The notes under the pieces: model-generated | What the model was told of the DNA's origin: nothing | The model's database searches: none | The model's input: only the letters and a program-made list of their open reading frames with translations | NCBI GenBank assembly: GCA_017302775.1 | Contig: JAFLDC010000130.1 | Location: forward strand, 1 to 7,300 | Length of the DNA: 7,300 bases | Source: Sphingomonadales bacterium | GTDB lineage: Bacteria; Pseudomonadota; Alphaproteobacteria; Sphingomonadales; Sphingomonadaceae | Reading direction: 5' to 3' | Position numbers and translations under genes: made by a program | In this document: one piece after another, positions 5,201-7,300 of the stretch | Numbering within the stretch: position 1 is the stretch's first letter | How the letters are laid out: each line of letters begins with the position of its first letter

Positions 5201-7300
5201 ATGCCAAACCGCAAGCTGCTGTTCGTCCTTTCGATTTCCACTCTGGCCCTGTCCGCCTGCGCCCCCGGCGCCAAGGGCGTTGCCAGCACGGCCGCGCCAA
5301 AGCCGGTCTGGGCTTTTGAGACCAGCGACGTGCCGGTCGATCCCGGCTTTCGCTTTGGCCGCCTGCCCAATGGCATGCGCTATGTGATCCGCCAAAACGC
5401 CACGCCCAAGGGAACGGCGCTGGTGCGGATGCAGATCGATGCTGGTTCGCTGGACGAAAGCGATGCCGAACGCGGCTATGCGCACTATGTCGAGCATATG
5501 GCTTTCAACGGCTCCACCAGGGTGCCGGAAGGCGAAATGGTCAAGCTGCTGGAACGGCACGGACTGGCCTTCGGTGCCGATACCAATGCCTCCACCGGGT
5601 TCGAGCGGACGACCTACATGCTGGACCTGCCGCGCAACGACGTCGAACTGCTCGACATCGCCCTGATGCTGATGCGCGAGACGGCCAGCGAATTGACCTT
5701 CAGCCCGGCCGCGGTTGAACGTGAACGCGGTGTGGTCCAGGCCGAAATGCGCGATCGCAATACCTTCGCCCTGCGCAACGCCCAGGACCAACTCGATTTC
5801 GTCGTGCCGGGATCGAAAATCGCCAACCGGATGCCGATCGGTACCGCCGAATCGCTGGCCAAGGCCGATGCGGCCGGCCTCAAGGCATTCTGGGCGCGGG
5901 AATATGTGCCCGAACATACGACGCTCTACGTAATCGGCGACTTCGATCCCGATCAGGTCGAGGCGAAGATCAAGGACCGGTTCGGATCGTGGCGCGCCGC
6001 CCGGGCCGAGCCGCGGCCGAAGGCGGGCCCGATCGCGATCGAGGACAAGGAGCAGGCCGACGTCTATATCGATCCGGCCTTGTCCGAGCGGGTCGTGGTG
6101 ACGCGCAAGGGACCATACATGGACGAGCCCGACAGTCTGGCCCAACGCAAGGAAAACCTGTTACGGCAGGTCGGCTATGCGATCATCAACCGCCGCATGC
6201 TGCGCCGCACGCGCGAGGCGAACGCCCCGTTCCGGAACGCCAGCATCGGCACCAGCGACATCTTCAAAGAGGCCCGATCGACCGACCTGGCGATCGATAC
6301 CGTTGACGGGAAATGGCGCCGCGGTCTGATTGAAGCCGGGATAGAATATCGCCGTGCGCTGGCATTCGGCTTCACCCAGGCCGAGATTGACGAACAGGTT
6401 GCCGGGATCCGGGCGGCCAACGCCAATGCCGCCAAAGGCGAAGCCACCCGCAGCAATGCGCAATTGCTCGGTGCTGCCCAGGCATTGGTCACCGATGATC
6501 GCGTACCCGATACCCCTTCCAATTCGCTGAAACGGCTGGAAGCATTCATACCCGAGATTACGCCCGACGCAGTCTTGGGAGCTTTGCGCCGTGAGGTGGT
6601 GCCGCTGGATTCGCCGCTGCTGCGCTTTCAGGGCCGCACCCCTCCGCTCAACGGCGGCAAGGGCCTGCAATCGGCCTGGGCCGAGGCGATGGCGGCGCCG
6701 CTACGGCCGCTGGAGCAAAAGAGCAGCGCGGCGTTCGGCTACACCGATTTCGGTCCGCCCGGGAAGGTGGTCAGCGACGTTCGTGAACCCAGGATGGGCA
6801 TCCGCACGATCCGCTTTGCCAACGGCGTCCGGCTTAACCTGAAACGGACCGAACTGAAGCAGGATCAGGTGCTGATTCAGGTTTCGGTTGATGGCGGCGA
6901 GATGCTGGCAACGCGCGAGCAGCCGCTGGCCACCCGGATGGTTTCGGTGCTCGCCCTGGGCGGGCTTGGCAAACACAGCAAAGATGACCTGGATACGATG
7001 CTGGCCGGAAAGACCGTTTCCGCCAACATCAGTTCAACCAATGAGACATTTGTCGCCGTGTCCGGCACCACTCCCCGCGACATGGAATTGCAGCTTCAGC
7101 TGCTGACTGCGCAGGTTACCGATCCGGGTTACCGCAAGGAAGGCGAGACGCTGTTCAAGCAGACAATCAATAACCTGTTTGCCAGTCTGCGCGCGACGCC
7201 GGGATCGGCGCTGTCGGCTGACCTGGGGGCCATCCTGTCAGACGGCGATCCGCGCTTCAGCCTGGGCGATGTGGAATCCTACCGAGCGCTCAGCTTTGAC
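5201..7300 (+). CDS. M16-family zinc metallopeptidase lipoprotein, PqqL-like (cut by window edge)
   Basis: This reading frame is open for 700 codons to the right edge without a stop; PqqL-like M16 proteins usually have somewhat over 900 residues, so the C-terminal quarter or so is probably missing. The product is a predicted lipoprotein, with basic start MPNRK, hydrophobic core and lipobox LSAC with Cys20 as the lipid site, placing it in the periplasm on a membrane. The first peptidase domain begins around LPNGMRYVIRQN (56-67) and has the inverted zinc motif HYVEH (His95, Glu98, His99). A matching acidic site follows: Glu175 and Glu182 in ERERGVVQAEM, of which Glu182 is the likely third zinc ligand by analogy with the family. 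A second, non-catalytic domain runs from about 230 to 480, and the C-terminal half restarts near residue 533 with RFANGVRLNLKR. The catalytic motif is complete, so it should be active. It follows DUF924 by 54 bases, probably in the purC operon. Likely role: periplasmic peptide degradation. The substrate is unknown. Confidence 0.95.
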   Translation, partial: MPNRKLLFVLSISTLALSACAPGAKGVASTAAPKPVWAFETSDVPVDPGFRFGRLPNGMRYVIRQNATPKGTALVRMQIDAGSLDESDAERGYAHYVEHMAFNGSTRVPEGEMVKLLERHGLAFGADTNASTGFERTTYMLDLPRNDVELLDIALMLMRETASELTFSPAAVERERGVVQAEMRDRNTFALRNAQDQLDFVVPGSKIANRMPIGTAESLAKADAAGLKAFWAREYVPEHTTLYVIGDFDPDQVEAKIKDRFGSWRAARAEPRPKAGPIAIEDKEQADVYIDPALSERVVVTRKGPYMDEPDSLAQRKENLLRQVGYAIINRRMLRRTREANAPFRNASIGTSDIFKEARSTDLAIDTVDGKWRRGLIEAGIEYRRALAFGFTQAEIDEQVAGIRAANANAAKGEATRSNAQLLGAAQALVTDDRVPDTPSNSLKRLEAFIPEITPDAVLGALRREVVPLDSPLLRFQGRTPPLNGGKGLQSAWAEAMAAPLRPLEQKSSAAFGYTDFGPPGKVVSDVREPRMGIRTIRFANGVRLNLKRTELKQDQVLIQVSVDGGEMLATREQPLATRMVSVLALGGLGKHSKDDLDTMLAGKTVSANISSTNETFVAVSGTTPRDMELQLQLLTAQVTDPGYRKEGETLFKQTINNLFASLRATPGSALSADLGAILSDGDPRFSLGDVESYRALSFD

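Noticed and set aside
4568..6145. A 525-codon open frame on the minus strand opposite DUF924 and the M16 gene
   Set aside because: It spans two well-supported plus-strand genes and the gap between them, has no family motif, and is explained by codon bias.
1..7300. A novel defence, phage or mobile system
   Set aside because: Every sizeable coding region belongs to a recognisable chromosomal family (TonB receptor, S9, YbjN, PurC, DUF924, M16). There are no repeats with spacers, reverse transcriptase, nuclease, toxin-antitoxin or integrase features.

Overview
The window looks like ordinary chromosome from a GC-rich alphaproteobacterium, most likely a member of the Sphingomonadales (Sphingomonas, Novosphingobium or Erythrobacter type). 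The evidence is the strong G/C preference at third codon positions, the alphaproteobacterial form of PurC, a TonB-dependent receptor of the kind abundant in sphingomonads, and several secreted peptidases. The genus is an inference; no rRNA or other marker gene is present.

Layout, left to right. (1) 1-410, minus strand: the first 136 residues of a TonB-dependent outer-membrane receptor, running off the left edge. (2) 411-737: a divergent intergenic region with a perfect TTGACA -35 box facing the receptor. (3) 738-2687, plus: a secreted S9 (prolyl oligopeptidase family) serine peptidase with a complete catalytic triad, followed by a strong hairpin terminator. (4) 2745-2983: a non-coding stretch whose first part looks unlike its surroundings and holds several short inverted repeats. 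(5) 2984-3463, plus: a small secreted YbjN-domain protein. (6) 3464-3809: non-coding, with a sharply AT-rich block that probably holds the purC promoter. (7) 3810-4592 purC, 4592-5146 a DUF924 protein overlapping purC by one base (TAATG), and 5201-7300 an M16 metallopeptidase lipoprotein that runs off the right edge. These three are tightly packed on one strand and probably form one transcription unit.

How the genes may work together. The receptor, the S9 peptidase and the M16 peptidase would all act in the cell envelope, and a role in capturing and degrading peptides is a reasonable guess, though nothing in the sequence proves the substrate. PurC is a cytoplasmic enzyme of de novo purine synthesis. 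Its coupling to DUF924 and to a peptidase is more likely operon packing than a shared pathway.

I found no tRNA, rRNA, CRISPR array, complete insertion sequence, phage gene or defence system, and no convincing new multi-gene system. The most open points are the DUF924 protein coupled to purC, the divergent receptor/peptidase pair, and the unexplained non-coding island at about 2745-2830.
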